Source of the DNA: Catalinimonas sp038039535
GTDB lineage: Bacteria > Bacteroidota > Bacteroidia > Cytophagales > Cyclobacteriaceae
Reading direction: 5' to 3'
Assembly: GCF_038039535.1 (NCBI RefSeq)
Contig: NZ_JBBPHP010000036.1
Coordinates: 1-64,000 of the forward strand
DNA: 64,000 nucleotides
Below are positions 1 through 9,600 of the stretch, piece after piece. The translations under genes were made by a program, and so were the position numbers. The stretch's first letter is position 1. The number at the start of each line of letters is the position of its first letter. The notes under the pieces are model-generated. The model was given only the letters and a program-made list of their open reading frames with translations, had not been told where the DNA came from and searched no databases.

Positions 1-69
1 CATGTGCCCGCTATCATACAGGAAGTATTTCATAATGTACAGCCCCAAAACAAAAGTGTGCTCTCATAA
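1..69 (+). CDS. C-terminal end of a truncated upstream gene, probably chemotaxis-related
   Basis: Frame 1 is open from the window edge to a TAA at 67-69, giving 22 residues that end in NKSVLS. Only 9 bases separate this stop from the next ATG, so it is probably the previous gene of the same operon. The tail is too short to identify a family. Because CheC-like and CheR-like genes follow, a response regulator or CheB-type methylesterase is a reasonable guess, but this rests on context only. Confidence 0.5.
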   Translation, partial: HVPAIIQEVFHNVQPQNKSVLS

Positions 70-78
70 GAAAAAAAG

Positions 79-678
79 ATGAACATATTATCAAAGAAGG
101 AAAAAGCCTTAGCCCGACAGATCATAGATGCCGGTTATCAGAATGCAGCCAAGTCATTCTCATTGGTCACCCGGCAAAACATACAGATAGAGATTGCCGA
201 GATTGAGGTGACCCAGTCGGAGCCCAACTACCAGAGCTTGTTGAAGTCAGGAGAAGAGATCACGATGCTGACCACCCAAATCATAGGAGAGGTGAGTGGG
301 AAGAGCTTTCTGCTGTTGAATGAGGAGGAGCGACAGGCCATTTACCGTGCCTGTCTGGGGCCACAGAAAGATGAAGCACAGAGAAAGGTGATGGAAGAAG
401 CCATTCTCAAGGAGATTGACAACATCATCTCGGCCACAGTTATCACCCAGTTTTCCAATGCCCTCGGTTTCTCTATTTATGGTGGTGTGCCGGAGTTAAT
501 CCATCTCAAAGCTGAACAAATAGATACTCTGATTGCTCAGGAGTTAGGCCAGGCAAGTGACTGTCTATTCACGATCAATACGCGCTTCCGTTTTGAGAAC
601 AACACTGCCCTTCAACCTCATTTCTTCTGGATACTGTCTTCTCAGTTTCTGGAGAGAATCAAGCAGCATATAGCCTAA
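79..678 (+). CDS. CheC/CheX-family chemotaxis phosphatase-like protein
   Basis: This 199-residue soluble protein has no signal peptide. Around residues 106-130 it carries the CheC/CheX signature helix, with the acid-x2-Asn arrangement at E112 and N115 followed by an alanine-rich ALG segment. In this family those two residues position water to dephosphorylate CheY-P. Only one such helix is obvious, as in CheX, whereas classical CheC has two. The length matches CheC (about 200 residues). It sits directly upstream of a PAS/GAF sensor and CheR, which supports a role in a chemotaxis-like phosphorelay. The ATG at 79 follows an A-rich stretch with no strong Shine-Dalgarno, normal for Bacteroidota. 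The family is fairly sure; the partner response regulator is not visible. Confidence 0.7.
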   Translation: MNILSKKEKALARQIIDAGYQNAAKSFSLVTRQNIQIEIAEIEVTQSEPNYQSLLKSGEEITMLTTQIIGEVSGKSFLLLNEEERQAIYRACLGPQKDEAQRKVMEEAILKEIDNIISATVITQFSNALGFSIYGGVPELIHLKAEQIDTLIAQELGQASDCLFTINTRFRFENNTALQPHFFWILSSQFLERIKQHIA

Positions 679-705
679 GCTTACTTCAGTGATAATAAAA
701 AAAAG

Positions 706-3198
706 ATGAGGAAAAACAGAATGTTCTACAATCACATAAAAACCATTGTTATTGTGGAATTGGTAGCTTTATCATTAATTCCCGTTTTTTATTATTTGCA
801 TCTACCCTATCTCATACATTTACTCGCGGGAACTCATGCGGTGCAGGCTATGATGGTTTACCTGATAGTAAAAAATATGGCTGCTCAGATACAGCAAATG
901 GATGAGGTCACTGACGTGTTGGTCAGGGGTAGTATTATTGAAAGCAAGATTCCTTTTACAGGGGCAGCCAGAAATGTAATGATGAAACTTCAAAAAGTTT
1001 CGGCTAAAATTGGAGAAGCTACTGAAGTAATTGAAAAAATAGGCAGTAAGCAGCAAGTGGCGATGCTGGAAACAGAGTTTGTGCATCTTGATACAAAAGA
1101 CGCTTTGGGACAAGCGCTACTTAGCATGAGGGATAAGATGCAAGCTTATCAAAATGAAGAAAAAAAGAGAAATTGGAGTGCTGAAGGGCAGGCAAACTTT
1201 GCAGGTATCTTAAGAGACAATACTGACGATCTGGATAAATTTGCTCATCAGGTAGTTAGATTTTTGGTCAAATATCTAAAATGTAACCAGGGGAGCTTTT
1301 TCATACAGCAGGAGGATACAGAAAATGAAAGCTATCTGGAACTGATAGCCTGTTATGCATATGATAAGAAAAAATATCAGGAGAAAAGAATAAAAATAGG
1401 TCAGGGCCTGGTAGGACAATGTGCTTTTGAGAAGCAAATCATATCTGTCACTGATTTACCACAAGATTATGTCAATATTACCTCAGGCTTAGGAGAAGCC
1501 ACGCCAACGCATTTGGTGATTATGCCTTTGCTTGTCAATGGTGAGTTTCATGGAGTCGTTGAGCTGGCCTCATTCCAAAAACTGAAAGCGTATCAGCTGG
1601 AATTTCTGGAAAAAGCCGCAGAAAGCATTGCATCCACTTTAAACACGGTAAAAGTAACGCTACAAACTAAGCAACTGCTGGATAAGTCGCACGAACTTAC
1701 CGCAGAACTACGTTCCAAAGAGCAGGAAACCCGTGAACATATCGGAGTGCTGATTGATGCCCAGCAAGGGATGCAGACTAAGCAAAGGGAGCTGGACTGG
1801 ATATTCAAAGCGATAGATAATATACTGATTACCGCAACTTTTGAGCAGAGCGGAAGATTACTTACTGCTAATGAAAAATTAGTTGAATTTAGTGGTTCTG
1901 CTTTGAGCGAAATAATGGAGCAGGGTAGCGAATTGCTGATTTCAGAGAAGGAGGGAACTACTTTCTGGAAGGGTATTCAGCAGGGAGTAGTCAAGTCCGG
2001 AGATTTCAAGCTTATAAATCATAAAGGAGAAGAAAAGTGGATAAATGCCTCCTTTACCCCTATGCAGCTTGTAGAAGGACAGCCGGCAAAAGTGTTGATG
2101 CTGGGTACAGATATCACGGAGAAAAAACTCGTACTGGAAAAACTATCGTTGGTAGCCAACAATACCGATAATTCGGTCATCATCACGGATGATGAGGGCT
2201 TTATAGAGTTTGTCAATGATGGTTTTGTGAAACTGACCGGTTACGGCAAAGAGGAAGTGATCGGGCAAAAGCCAGGACACTTGCTACAGGGACCGCGTAC
2301 TGATCAGGAAACCGTAAAGCGTATAGGGCAGAAGATAAAGCAAAAGATGCCTTTCTATGAAGAAATCCTGAATTACCGTAAAGATGGCAAAACCTACTGG
2401 ATATCGCTGATGATCAATCCGGTAAAAAATGAGGAAGGAAGAGTTACCAAATACATTTCTATCCAAACTGATATCACCCAAATCAAAGAAGATACCCTTG
2501 ACTATACGCATAAACTGGAGGCAATAAGCCGCTCCAATGCAGTGATTGAGTTTGATATGGAAGGCAATATACTGGAAGCAAACTCCATTTTTATGAGTGT
2601 AAGCGGGTATGAGCAGGAAGAGTTGGAAGGAAAACCTTATGATTATCTACTTCCGGAGAGTGAAAAAGACAAACCACAGGTACAGATGATGTGGGACAAT
2701 TTGCGAGAGGGAACGTTCTTCTCCGGAGAGTTTATTCAAAAAAGCAAACAGGGCAGAGACTTATGGCTGAGCGGTACTTTTAACCCCATCTTTGACCTGG
2801 AAAACAAGCTACAGAAGATTTTGATGTTTGCCCAGTTCACTACACATGAAAAAGAAAAACAAAATGAGCTGAGTAGCATATTGAACGCGCTTAACAGTTC
2901 AGTCATGACGCTGGAGATGGATGGCAAAGGGACATTGAAAAAAGGAAATACCTTATTCCTTCAAAGCTTCGGTTTAAAACGCTCTGAAGTTGCCCGGAAG
3001 CACATCAGTGACATTATAAACAACCCTGAAATCCTACCTGAAGTACTGAAGCAGCTTAAAAGTGATGGCGCTGTAAAGCATAAACTTGGCTTTGTCACCA
3101 AAACAGAGGAAGCAAAAGTGTATCAGGCAACTTTCAATGTCATTCAAAATTTAGAAAATCAAATACACAGGGTGATGATGGTACTCAGTGAGTGCTGA
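706..3198 (+). CDS. Membrane-anchored GAF/multi-PAS sensor without kinase domain
   Basis: This is an 830-residue protein. Two hydrophobic segments (about 12-32 and 36-57) anchor it in the inner membrane. A cytoplasmic helical linker follows, then a GAF domain (about 175-315), a coiled coil (about 320-365) and a run of PAS folds (about 365-475, 480-595, 600-715 and a weaker one at 715-830). The GRLLTANEKLVEF and FVNDGFVKLTGYG segments are typical PAS cores. There is no HisKA, HATPase, GGDEF, EAL or MCP signalling domain, so the output must be by protein contact. It lies 27 bases after the CheC-like gene and overlaps the ORF of the CheR gene, so signal handling with those two is likely. PAS and GAF assignment is secure; the ligand is unknown. 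Confidence 0.75.
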   Translation: MRKNRMFYNHIKTIVIVELVALSLIPVFYYLHLPYLIHLLAGTHAVQAMMVYLIVKNMAAQIQQMDEVTDVLVRGSIIESKIPFTGAARNVMMKLQKVSAKIGEATEVIEKIGSKQQVAMLETEFVHLDTKDALGQALLSMRDKMQAYQNEEKKRNWSAEGQANFAGILRDNTDDLDKFAHQVVRFLVKYLKCNQGSFFIQQEDTENESYLELIACYAYDKKKYQEKRIKIGQGLVGQCAFEKQIISVTDLPQDYVNITSGLGEATPTHLVIMPLLVNGEFHGVVELASFQKLKAYQLEFLEKAAESIASTLNTVKVTLQTKQLLDKSHELTAELRSKEQETREHIGVLIDAQQGMQTKQRELDWIFKAIDNILITATFEQSGRLLTANEKLVEFSGSALSEIMEQGSELLISEKEGTTFWKGIQQGVVKSGDFKLINHKGEEKWINASFTPMQLVEGQPAKVLMLGTDITEKKLVLEKLSLVANNTDNSVIITDDEGFIEFVNDGFVKLTGYGKEEVIGQKPGHLLQGPRTDQETVKRIGQKIKQKMPFYEEILNYRKDGKTYWISLMINPVKNEEGRVTKYISIQTDITQIKEDTLDYTHKLEAISRSNAVIEFDMEGNILEANSIFMSVSGYEQEELEGKPYDYLLPESEKDKPQVQMMWDNLREGTFFSGEFIQKSKQGRDLWLSGTFNPIFDLENKLQKILMFAQFTTHEKEKQNELSSILNALNSSVMTLEMDGKGTLKKGNTLFLQSFGLKRSEVARKHISDIINNPEILPEVLKQLKSDGAVKHKLGFVTKTEEAKVYQATFNVIQNLENQIHRVMMVLSEC

Positions 3199-3236
3199 TT
3201 CATCAGATACAATCATTATCATATAACCTTATTTCA

Positions 3237-4061
3237 ATGCTAGCGGAAGCCACAATTACCGATGAAGAATTAAACTCTCTCACGCATGCGATTTTGAGAC
3301 GATATGGCATTGACTTTACTTGTTACGAACCTATCTCTCTCAAGAGAAGGGTGATCCGGGCAGTCAATGTTTTAAAACTGGAGACAGTGCACAACCTATG
3401 GATCAAGTTGCTGAGAGATCGTAATTTTATTTACCAGTTCATAGATGAGTTATCGGTAGGGCTTACTTCCATGTTTCGTGATCCCAAACTGTGGCAGGCC
3501 CTGAAGAAAGATGCCATACGTGCAATTCCGCAAAAAAATAATCTTAAAATATGGCATGCCGGCTGCTCCAGTGGCGAAGAAGTTTTTAGTATGGGGATTG
3601 TGCTGAAGGAAATGGGCATACAATCAAAGGTGAGTGCTTTTGCTTCTGATATGAGCGAAGCAGCGCTCTGTCAGGCGCAGAAAGGTGCCTATCATATACT
3701 GAAGCTTGCTGAATACGAGCGAAACTATCAAAAGTTCAATGAGAAAGGAGCTTTCAGACAATATTACAGCATAGAGGACAATGAAGGAGTGATGAACTCA
3801 TCACTTATCAAACATGTAGATTTTGGTGTGCAAAACCTGATCACTGACCCGGTCAGAGATCAGTATGATATTATATTCTGTCGTAATGTGATGATTTACT
3901 TTGATCAGGCTGCCAAAATCAAACTTTTGGATCAGTTTCACCAGCACCTGAACCCGGGAGGCTTATTGATTATTGGCTTTTACGATGCATTGGTTCCTTT
4001 GATGGATAAAGATCGTTTTCACTATCTGAACCTGGAGGCCAAGATTTTTCAGAAGGCCTGA
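3237..4061 (+). CDS. CheR-type protein-glutamate O-methyltransferase
   Basis: From the ATG at 3237 this gives 274 residues, the usual CheR length. A GTG at 3192 would add 15 residues and overlap the upstream gene, and is less likely. The N-terminal helical domain (about 1-75) is followed by the SAM-dependent methyltransferase fold, with HAGCSSGEE at about 107-115 (SAM loop), ASDMS at 136-140 and FCRNVMIYF at about 214-222. All three are CheR hallmarks. CheR methylates glutamates on chemoreceptors using S-adenosylmethionine. No receptor is encoded in the window, so the substrate may be elsewhere, or the neighbouring PAS/GAF protein may be the partner. CheR family members fused or linked to PAS proteins are common in non-classical sensing systems. 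Confidence 0.85.
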   Translation: MLAEATITDEELNSLTHAILRRYGIDFTCYEPISLKRRVIRAVNVLKLETVHNLWIKLLRDRNFIYQFIDELSVGLTSMFRDPKLWQALKKDAIRAIPQKNNLKIWHAGCSSGEEVFSMGIVLKEMGIQSKVSAFASDMSEAALCQAQKGAYHILKLAEYERNYQKFNEKGAFRQYYSIEDNEGVMNSSLIKHVDFGVQNLITDPVRDQYDIIFCRNVMIYFDQAAKIKLLDQFHQHLNPGGLLIIGFYDALVPLMDKDRFHYLNLEAKIFQKA

Positions 4062-4195
4062 GGGATACTGAGTGTAAGCGTTTCCAGGAAAAGTTGTGTT
4101 CAGCTTTTAAACTACCTCCCGACCTTAAGAAAGAGGCAAAATAGCTGGGGTACTTTTATGTAGAACAACTAATATTTTTATAAAAGAGCAATACT

Positions 4196-4342
4196 ATGGA
4201 AAAGTTATCTTATCTCAAGCTACAGAAGCTTATCGGAAACTTATCCTTATTGTTGGAGGCTTACCAAAGGAATAATAATACGGCGATACAGGCAATAGCC
4301 ACGATTGATTCCATAAAAGCAAACTCTAACATCAAGCTATAG
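4196..4342 (+). CDS. Possible small protein of 48 residues
   Basis: An ATG at 4196 opens a 48-codon frame ending in TAG at 4340-4342. The product starts MEKLSYLKLQKLIG and is helical-looking, with a Leu-rich N-terminal half and a basic tail; it has no signal peptide or cysteine. It lies 134 bases after cheR in a gap without other genes. Such short frames arise by chance, so it is offered only as a candidate. Confidence 0.3.
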   Translation: MEKLSYLKLQKLIGNLSLLLEAYQRNNNTAIQAIATIDSIKANSNIKL

Positions 4343-4794
4343 CTATGCACTGCCTAAGCCATACGAACTCCTGTTATTAAGTTAGGCGAGAGGAAGAAGT
4401 AGCTTCTATTCCCTGCGTTAGATTTTCACTCATGTACTAAATTTCCATTAATAAAAATTCTTTATCAAGTGGGCGAATCATATTACTTTATAGTTTTTGC
4501 AGTATGATTGATCTATAGATTTTAAGCCTCTCATTTCTGTTTGGGCTCATACTGAGATTATGCTGTTGAGGAGAAAACTCTGGTTGTGATAATTTTTTAC
4601 CAGGTAAGCAATTATAAGCAAACCTCAAGCTTATATAAAGCCAGGTACTCATTAATTTTTCTTCGTCGTACATTCTAAACCTTTAATCGTATTAGTGATA
4701 AATTTTGATAATTTTAAAAAGGAACAGATTTTTTGATTATACTTTGATAATTCACTAACATTAGAGGTAAGTAAATGGTATGATGTAAAAGTTT
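4343..4794. other. Intergenic stretch, no gene recognised
   Basis: This AT-rich stretch separates the chemotaxis-like genes from the sigma factor gene. A 61-codon reverse frame at 4488-4673 has no recognisable features and is not called. No clear terminator or operator was seen. The promoter of the sigma gene probably lies at the right end. Confidence 0.4.
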
Positions 4795-5376
4795 ATGGAT
4801 CTTAATGAAGCATATTGTTGGAAACAATTTCTTGAAGGAGATCAGTCTGCTTTTGAACGTATCTATTTTCAATTTGTCAATGCTTTGTATGATTATGGGC
4901 TTAGAATTTCTAAAAACGAATCACTGGTAGAAGACTGTCTTCAGGATTTATTCAGTGATTTGTGGGAGAAAAGAAATGTGCTAAGTCAGGTCAATTCCGT
5001 TAAAGCTTATCTTTTTGTAGCAATGAAAAGAAGGGTTCTGAGAAAACTTACTTCTGAGAATATCCGGTCTTTTCAGCATTTGGACGAATTTACTGCGCAT
5101 GTATCTCCTTTCTTGCCCACCCTTGATGAGGAGGAAGATGAAGAAATGATTGCCGGTTTGAAAAAGGCTTTTTTGCAACTCAGCGATAAGCAGCTTGAAG
5201 TAATCTACCTTAGATATTATAATCACCTCAGCTACGAAGAAGTTGCAGAAATCATGGAGGTGCAGGTGAAGGCAGTATATAAACTTATGGGAAGAGCTAT
5301 CAAAACACTCAAAAGTACACTGGATAAGCCTATGCATACCGCTAATCTACTTGTCATTTTAGCAACAATGTTCTAA
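4795..5376 (+). CDS. ECF-type RNA polymerase sigma-70 factor
   Basis: This is a 193-residue sigma factor with region 2 at about 20-90 (the VEDCLQDLFSDLWEKR stretch binds core polymerase and the -10) and region 4 at about 120-178 (LSDKQLEVIYLRYY then SYEEVAEIM, the helix-turn-helix for -35 recognition). This two-domain layout defines ECF sigmas of the Bacteroidota FecI/RpoE-like type. The next gene, 122 bases downstream, is a FecR anti-sigma factor, followed by an STN-containing SusC transporter. The three together form the known cell-surface signalling triad, in which substrate at the outer membrane releases the sigma factor through FecR. Targets are probably the genes downstream. Confidence 0.9.
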   Translation: MDLNEAYCWKQFLEGDQSAFERIYFQFVNALYDYGLRISKNESLVEDCLQDLFSDLWEKRNVLSQVNSVKAYLFVAMKRRVLRKLTSENIRSFQHLDEFTAHVSPFLPTLDEEEDEEMIAGLKKAFLQLSDKQLEVIYLRYYNHLSYEEVAEIMEVQVKAVYKLMGRAIKTLKSTLDKPMHTANLLVILATMF

Positions 5377-5498
5377 TAATATTGACAATTATCTCATTAA
5401 ATCCAGCTTTTATTAAATCATGTGTAATTATTGATTTTTTTCATTTTTACATGGGGTAAAAAAAGGACCTAAGGTATCTTTTCTATAAATGCCTAACT

Positions 5499-6533
5499 AT
5501 GGAAAAGCCTTCTTTTTGGTCCTATGTAGATTATCAGGTAGAGGATTTTTTGGTAGATGAGAATTTTCAGCAATGGGTACAGGAGGCAGATGCCGCCTCG
5601 GAAGAATATTGGCAGCAGTTTTTGCAAAGGTACCCTCAAAAGAAGGAGCAGGTAGAGCAAGCCCGCATACTAGCCTCTAGTATCAGGTACCATCCTCAAA
5701 AGTTAAGTGCTGAAAGGCAAAGAGAAATACTACACAATGCATATGCCGGTACCGACAAAAAAACTATTTCACTACCTAACAGGAAGCCAATCAGTTTTTC
5801 TTACCGGGCTGCAGCGGCGGCGGTTGTCCTTTTATTTATTTCCGGTATCGCATATTGGTTCGCTCTGGATAATATACAGGTTTATCAGACGGCGGCCCGG
5901 GAAAATAAGACCATCATACTAGCGGATGGCAGTGAGGTCACGCTCAATGCGAATACTAAGATCAGTGTACTGATAGACGAAGAAGCTGACCAGGCCCGTC
6001 AGGTGTGGCTGGATGGTGAAGCTTTTTTTGAAGTAAAGCGCCTCAGTACTGATCAGTATGAAAATCGCCCTAAATCAAGAAACTTTATTGTTCATACTTC
6101 AAATTTTGATATTGAAGTATTGGGGACTTCCTTCAATGTATCCAGCAGACTACAAAAGAGCGAGATACTTCTGAAGACCGGTAAAGTGAAAGTAGAAAGT
6201 AAGCAGATCAACAAAACTCAGGTATTGCAGCCCGGTGATATGTTGTCGCTGGCCCAGCAAGAAAACAGTTTTATGCTCAGGAAAGAACCGGGAGAGGCCG
6301 AACTGGCCTGGAGGGAAAACTTCTTTATATTTGAAAATACTCCTCTAAAAGAAGTTGCTGAGGCAATAGAAAACTATTATGGCCTGGAAGTACAGATTAT
6401 GAACGAAGCTGTTGAAGGCAGACAGTTTACCGCCAAATTGTCCCGCAACAACCTTCCTGTACTTTTGGAAGCAATAGAAGAATCATTTCAGGTAGAAGTA
6501 GTCAGAAAGGAGAGTGCAATCCAAATTAACTAA
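5499..6533 (+). CDS. FecR-family anti-sigma factor
   Basis: This 344-residue protein has a cytoplasmic N-terminal domain (about 1-100), one membrane segment (about 104-123), the FecR periplasmic domain (about 128-230, with ILADGSEVTLN and the LGTSFNV motif) and a C-terminal DUF4974/STN-like domain (about 270-344). The N-terminal part binds and holds the ECF sigma; the periplasmic part reads the STN domain of the outer-membrane transporter. Position between the ECF sigma and STN-SusC supports this. Domain order and length are those of Bacteroidota FecR proteins. Its specific sigma partner is inferred to be the product of the preceding gene. Confidence 0.9.
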   Translation: MEKPSFWSYVDYQVEDFLVDENFQQWVQEADAASEEYWQQFLQRYPQKKEQVEQARILASSIRYHPQKLSAERQREILHNAYAGTDKKTISLPNRKPISFSYRAAAAAVVLLFISGIAYWFALDNIQVYQTAARENKTIILADGSEVTLNANTKISVLIDEEADQARQVWLDGEAFFEVKRLSTDQYENRPKSRNFIVHTSNFDIEVLGTSFNVSSRLQKSEILLKTGKVKVESKQINKTQVLQPGDMLSLAQQENSFMLRKEPGEAELAWRENFFIFENTPLKEVAEAIENYYGLEVQIMNEAVEGRQFTAKLSRNNLPVLLEAIEESFQVEVVRKESAIQIN

Positions 6534-6549
6534 GATACTCAAAAGAAAG

Positions 6550-6583
6550 CGTCGGCAGCCTGCCCGCCAGCATACCACCGACG
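6550..6583. other. GC-rich imperfect hairpin between fecR-like and susC-like genes
   Basis: CGTCGG at 6550-6555 pairs with CCGACG at 6578-6583 around a 22-base interior that is much more GC-rich than its flanks. There is no T-run, so it is not a classical terminator. It could act as a processing or attenuation element between anti-sigma and transporter expression, or be a small repeat remnant. Confidence 0.35.
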
Positions 6584-6616
6584 ACTTTACATGTTTCACT
6601 TTAACATATATTTAAT

Positions 6617-9600
6617 ATGCTACTCAAAACTACAAAAAAGAAGAGAGTAATGTTAGTGTCATTGCTTTTTATGTTTGTTCTTAATCCCTTGTACGCACAG
6701 CATTTTGCTTCAGCAGAACGCAGTGAGGTACAGTCTTTTCAACCCAGTCAGGTAGAGAGTAAGTCCTTGCAACATTACCTGATGGATCTGGAAAAGGAGT
6801 TTGAAATACAATTTGCCTATGATAGCGAGTTGGTAAAGGATAAGAAAGTGAGCCTCGATTCTGATAAAGGACAAAAGCTAGAATTTTTGCTCAACCAGGC
6901 CTTAGAGCCTAATGCCCTGCAATACAAAAAAATAGGGGAAAAGCTGTACGTTATTCAGCAAAAGGAACAAAATGAAATCAAAAAAATCAATACCAAGTCC
7001 GACAGAAGGGAAGGCAAAACCGAAACACTTGCCTTGCTTAATTCTTTGTCAATATCACCCATTGGAAATCTGGCACAGACCATAAGGGGTAAAGTAACAG
7101 ACGGAGAAAATGGCGAACCCCTACCCGGAGTCAATGTCCTGGCCAAAGGAACTACTATAGGGACCGTTACCGATATCAGCGGTAATTATCAGCTTACTGT
7201 GGATGATGAGGTAAGTACCCTGGTTTTTTCTTCTATTGGTTATGTTACGGAAGAAGTAAGCATCAATGGTCAAAATATTATTAACCTGGAATTACTACCC
7301 GACATACAGTCACTTTCAGAAGTGGTAGTAGTAGGTTATGGTACGCAGCAGAAAAAGGATGTGACAGGTTCCATTGCCTCCGTCAAACTGGAAGATGTAA
7401 AAAACATGGCAGTAGCCAGCCCTGACGCTTTACTACAGGGCAAAGCTGCCGGAGTGCAGGTAGTGCAGAATTCAGGAACTCCCGGAGGCGAAGTTTTTGT
7501 GCGCGTAAGAGGTACTGCCTCTTTGCTGGGCGAAACCCGCCCCTTGTTTGTCATTGATGGAGTGCCCATGAATAACAGTACAGCGGTATCTGCTGGTGGG
7601 CAGCGTAACTCTACCCTGGCCGACATCAATCCCAACGATATTGAGTCTATGGAAATTTTAAAAGATGCTGCGGCTACTGCCATTTACGGTGCACGCGGCT
7701 CAAATGGCGTAATCCTGATCACCACCAAACGGGGTAAAGAAGGCAAGGCCAGGATCAACTTTGATGCTTATACCGGGGTGCAGAGCATCTGGAGAGATTT
7801 TGACCTGCTGAATGGAAGTCAGTTTGTAAACTTACTAGAAGAAAGCCTTACCAACCGTAATCCTGATCTGTTGAATAACCCACCTTATAATGAACTGGAA
7901 ATTACGGGAGTTAACAGCAATTACCAGGATGAGGTATTCAGAACAGCACCCATCTCAAACTATTCTTTGTCGGTATCAGGTGGCAATGAGAAGATGCAGT
8001 CTTATGTATCCCTGGGCTACTTCAATCAGCAGGGTACCATTATCGGTCAGGAGTTTGAACGTTTCTCTGCCAGGCTTAACCTGGACTATCAGGCTACCGA
8101 TCGGTTGAAAATAGGAACCAGTACCACTTTGAGTAATACTTTGCAAAAAAGAGTACAGAATGATTTCAGCGGCTTGTCAGTTTTGGGTAATGCGCTGATT
8201 CGTAACCCTAATCTGCCGGTATATAATACAGATGGCACCTATTCGGTAGATCCGTTGCGCACAGAAAACCCGGTACAATTGGCCAATGAGATCACTTTTG
8301 AAGGAAATCAGCGCAGGTTGATCACCAACTTTTACGGAGAATACCAGATTCTGGATGGTCTTACTTTCCGTAGCGTGCTAGGGGTGGATTACAATGACGA
8401 AAGACAAAACCGCTACATTCCCAGCTTTATCCTGAGCAGGACCGGGATAGCAGAGGCCCGGGCAGACTTACTGGATGAGCAGACCATCGTCAACGACAAT
8501 ACGCTGAACTACAGCAAAACTTTTGGTGCCCACAATGTGTCGGTGCTGGCGGGTATAGGTTTTCAGAGGTCAACATTCAATATTTTAAGAACCGGAGGAC
8601 AGCAGGCAGGCTCTGATATCATCAAAACGGTAGGAGCCATTGCAGATCCCTTTATACCTTCACAGGATATTACCGGCTGGGGAATTATGTCGTACTTCGG
8701 AAGAGCTAATTACAGCTTTCAGGATAAATATTTGATTGAAGGTAGTTTCAGAGTAGATGGTTCTTCAAGGTTTGGTGCCAACCGACGATACGGTGTATTC
8801 CCTGGTTTGTCGGTAGGTTGGAGACTTTCTGAAGAAAATTTCCTGAGTGAGGTTTCTGCCATTACTGACCTAAAAATACGGGCTGGCATAGGGGTAACCG
8901 GTAACCAGGATGGTATTGGAAACTTTGCTTCCCGTGCTTTGTACTCTGTTGGCAGAAATTATGATGGTAATCCTGGCATAGGACAGGCCAATATTCCCAA
9001 CGAAGATTTAGGTTGGGAATCAACAACTACGACCAATATAGGGATAGATTTGGCGCTCTTCAACGGAAGGGTCAGTACTACTGCAGAAGCTTATGTTAAG
9101 ACCACCTCTGACCTGATCTTTTCCCGTAACCTGCCCTGGACCTCAGGTTTCTGGAGTATCGGTAATGCTAATATCGGAGAGATGGAAAACCGAGGACTTG
9201 AACTTGCCTTTACCACCCGCAATACTACCGGAGAATTTAAATGGACTACTGATTTTAACATTTCTTTCAATCGGGTAAAAATCACTGATTTACCCGAAAA
9301 CGGGGAAGCGGGTTCAGATTATATTTTTAAACTGCCTGATGCTTATGGGGTGGAAGGGGCTTACAGCATCTACCGGATAGGTGCGCCCGTAGGCTCATTC
9401 TTTGGCTATGTTTATGACGGAGTTTTTGCCAGTGACACAGATGTTCCGGAAGGTCTTTTTGAAAGAGGCGTAAGAGGAGGAGATGCTAACTTCCAGGATT
9501 TGAATGAAGATGGTGTATATGACAGGCAGAATGACCGTGCTATCATCGGCAATGCCCTGCCTCAGCATATTGGAGGTTTTACCAATACCTTTGCATACAA

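Noticed and set aside
4488..4673. Minus-strand frame of 61 codons in the gap before the sigma gene
   Set aside because: No conserved features, no clear start context, and length typical of chance in this composition.
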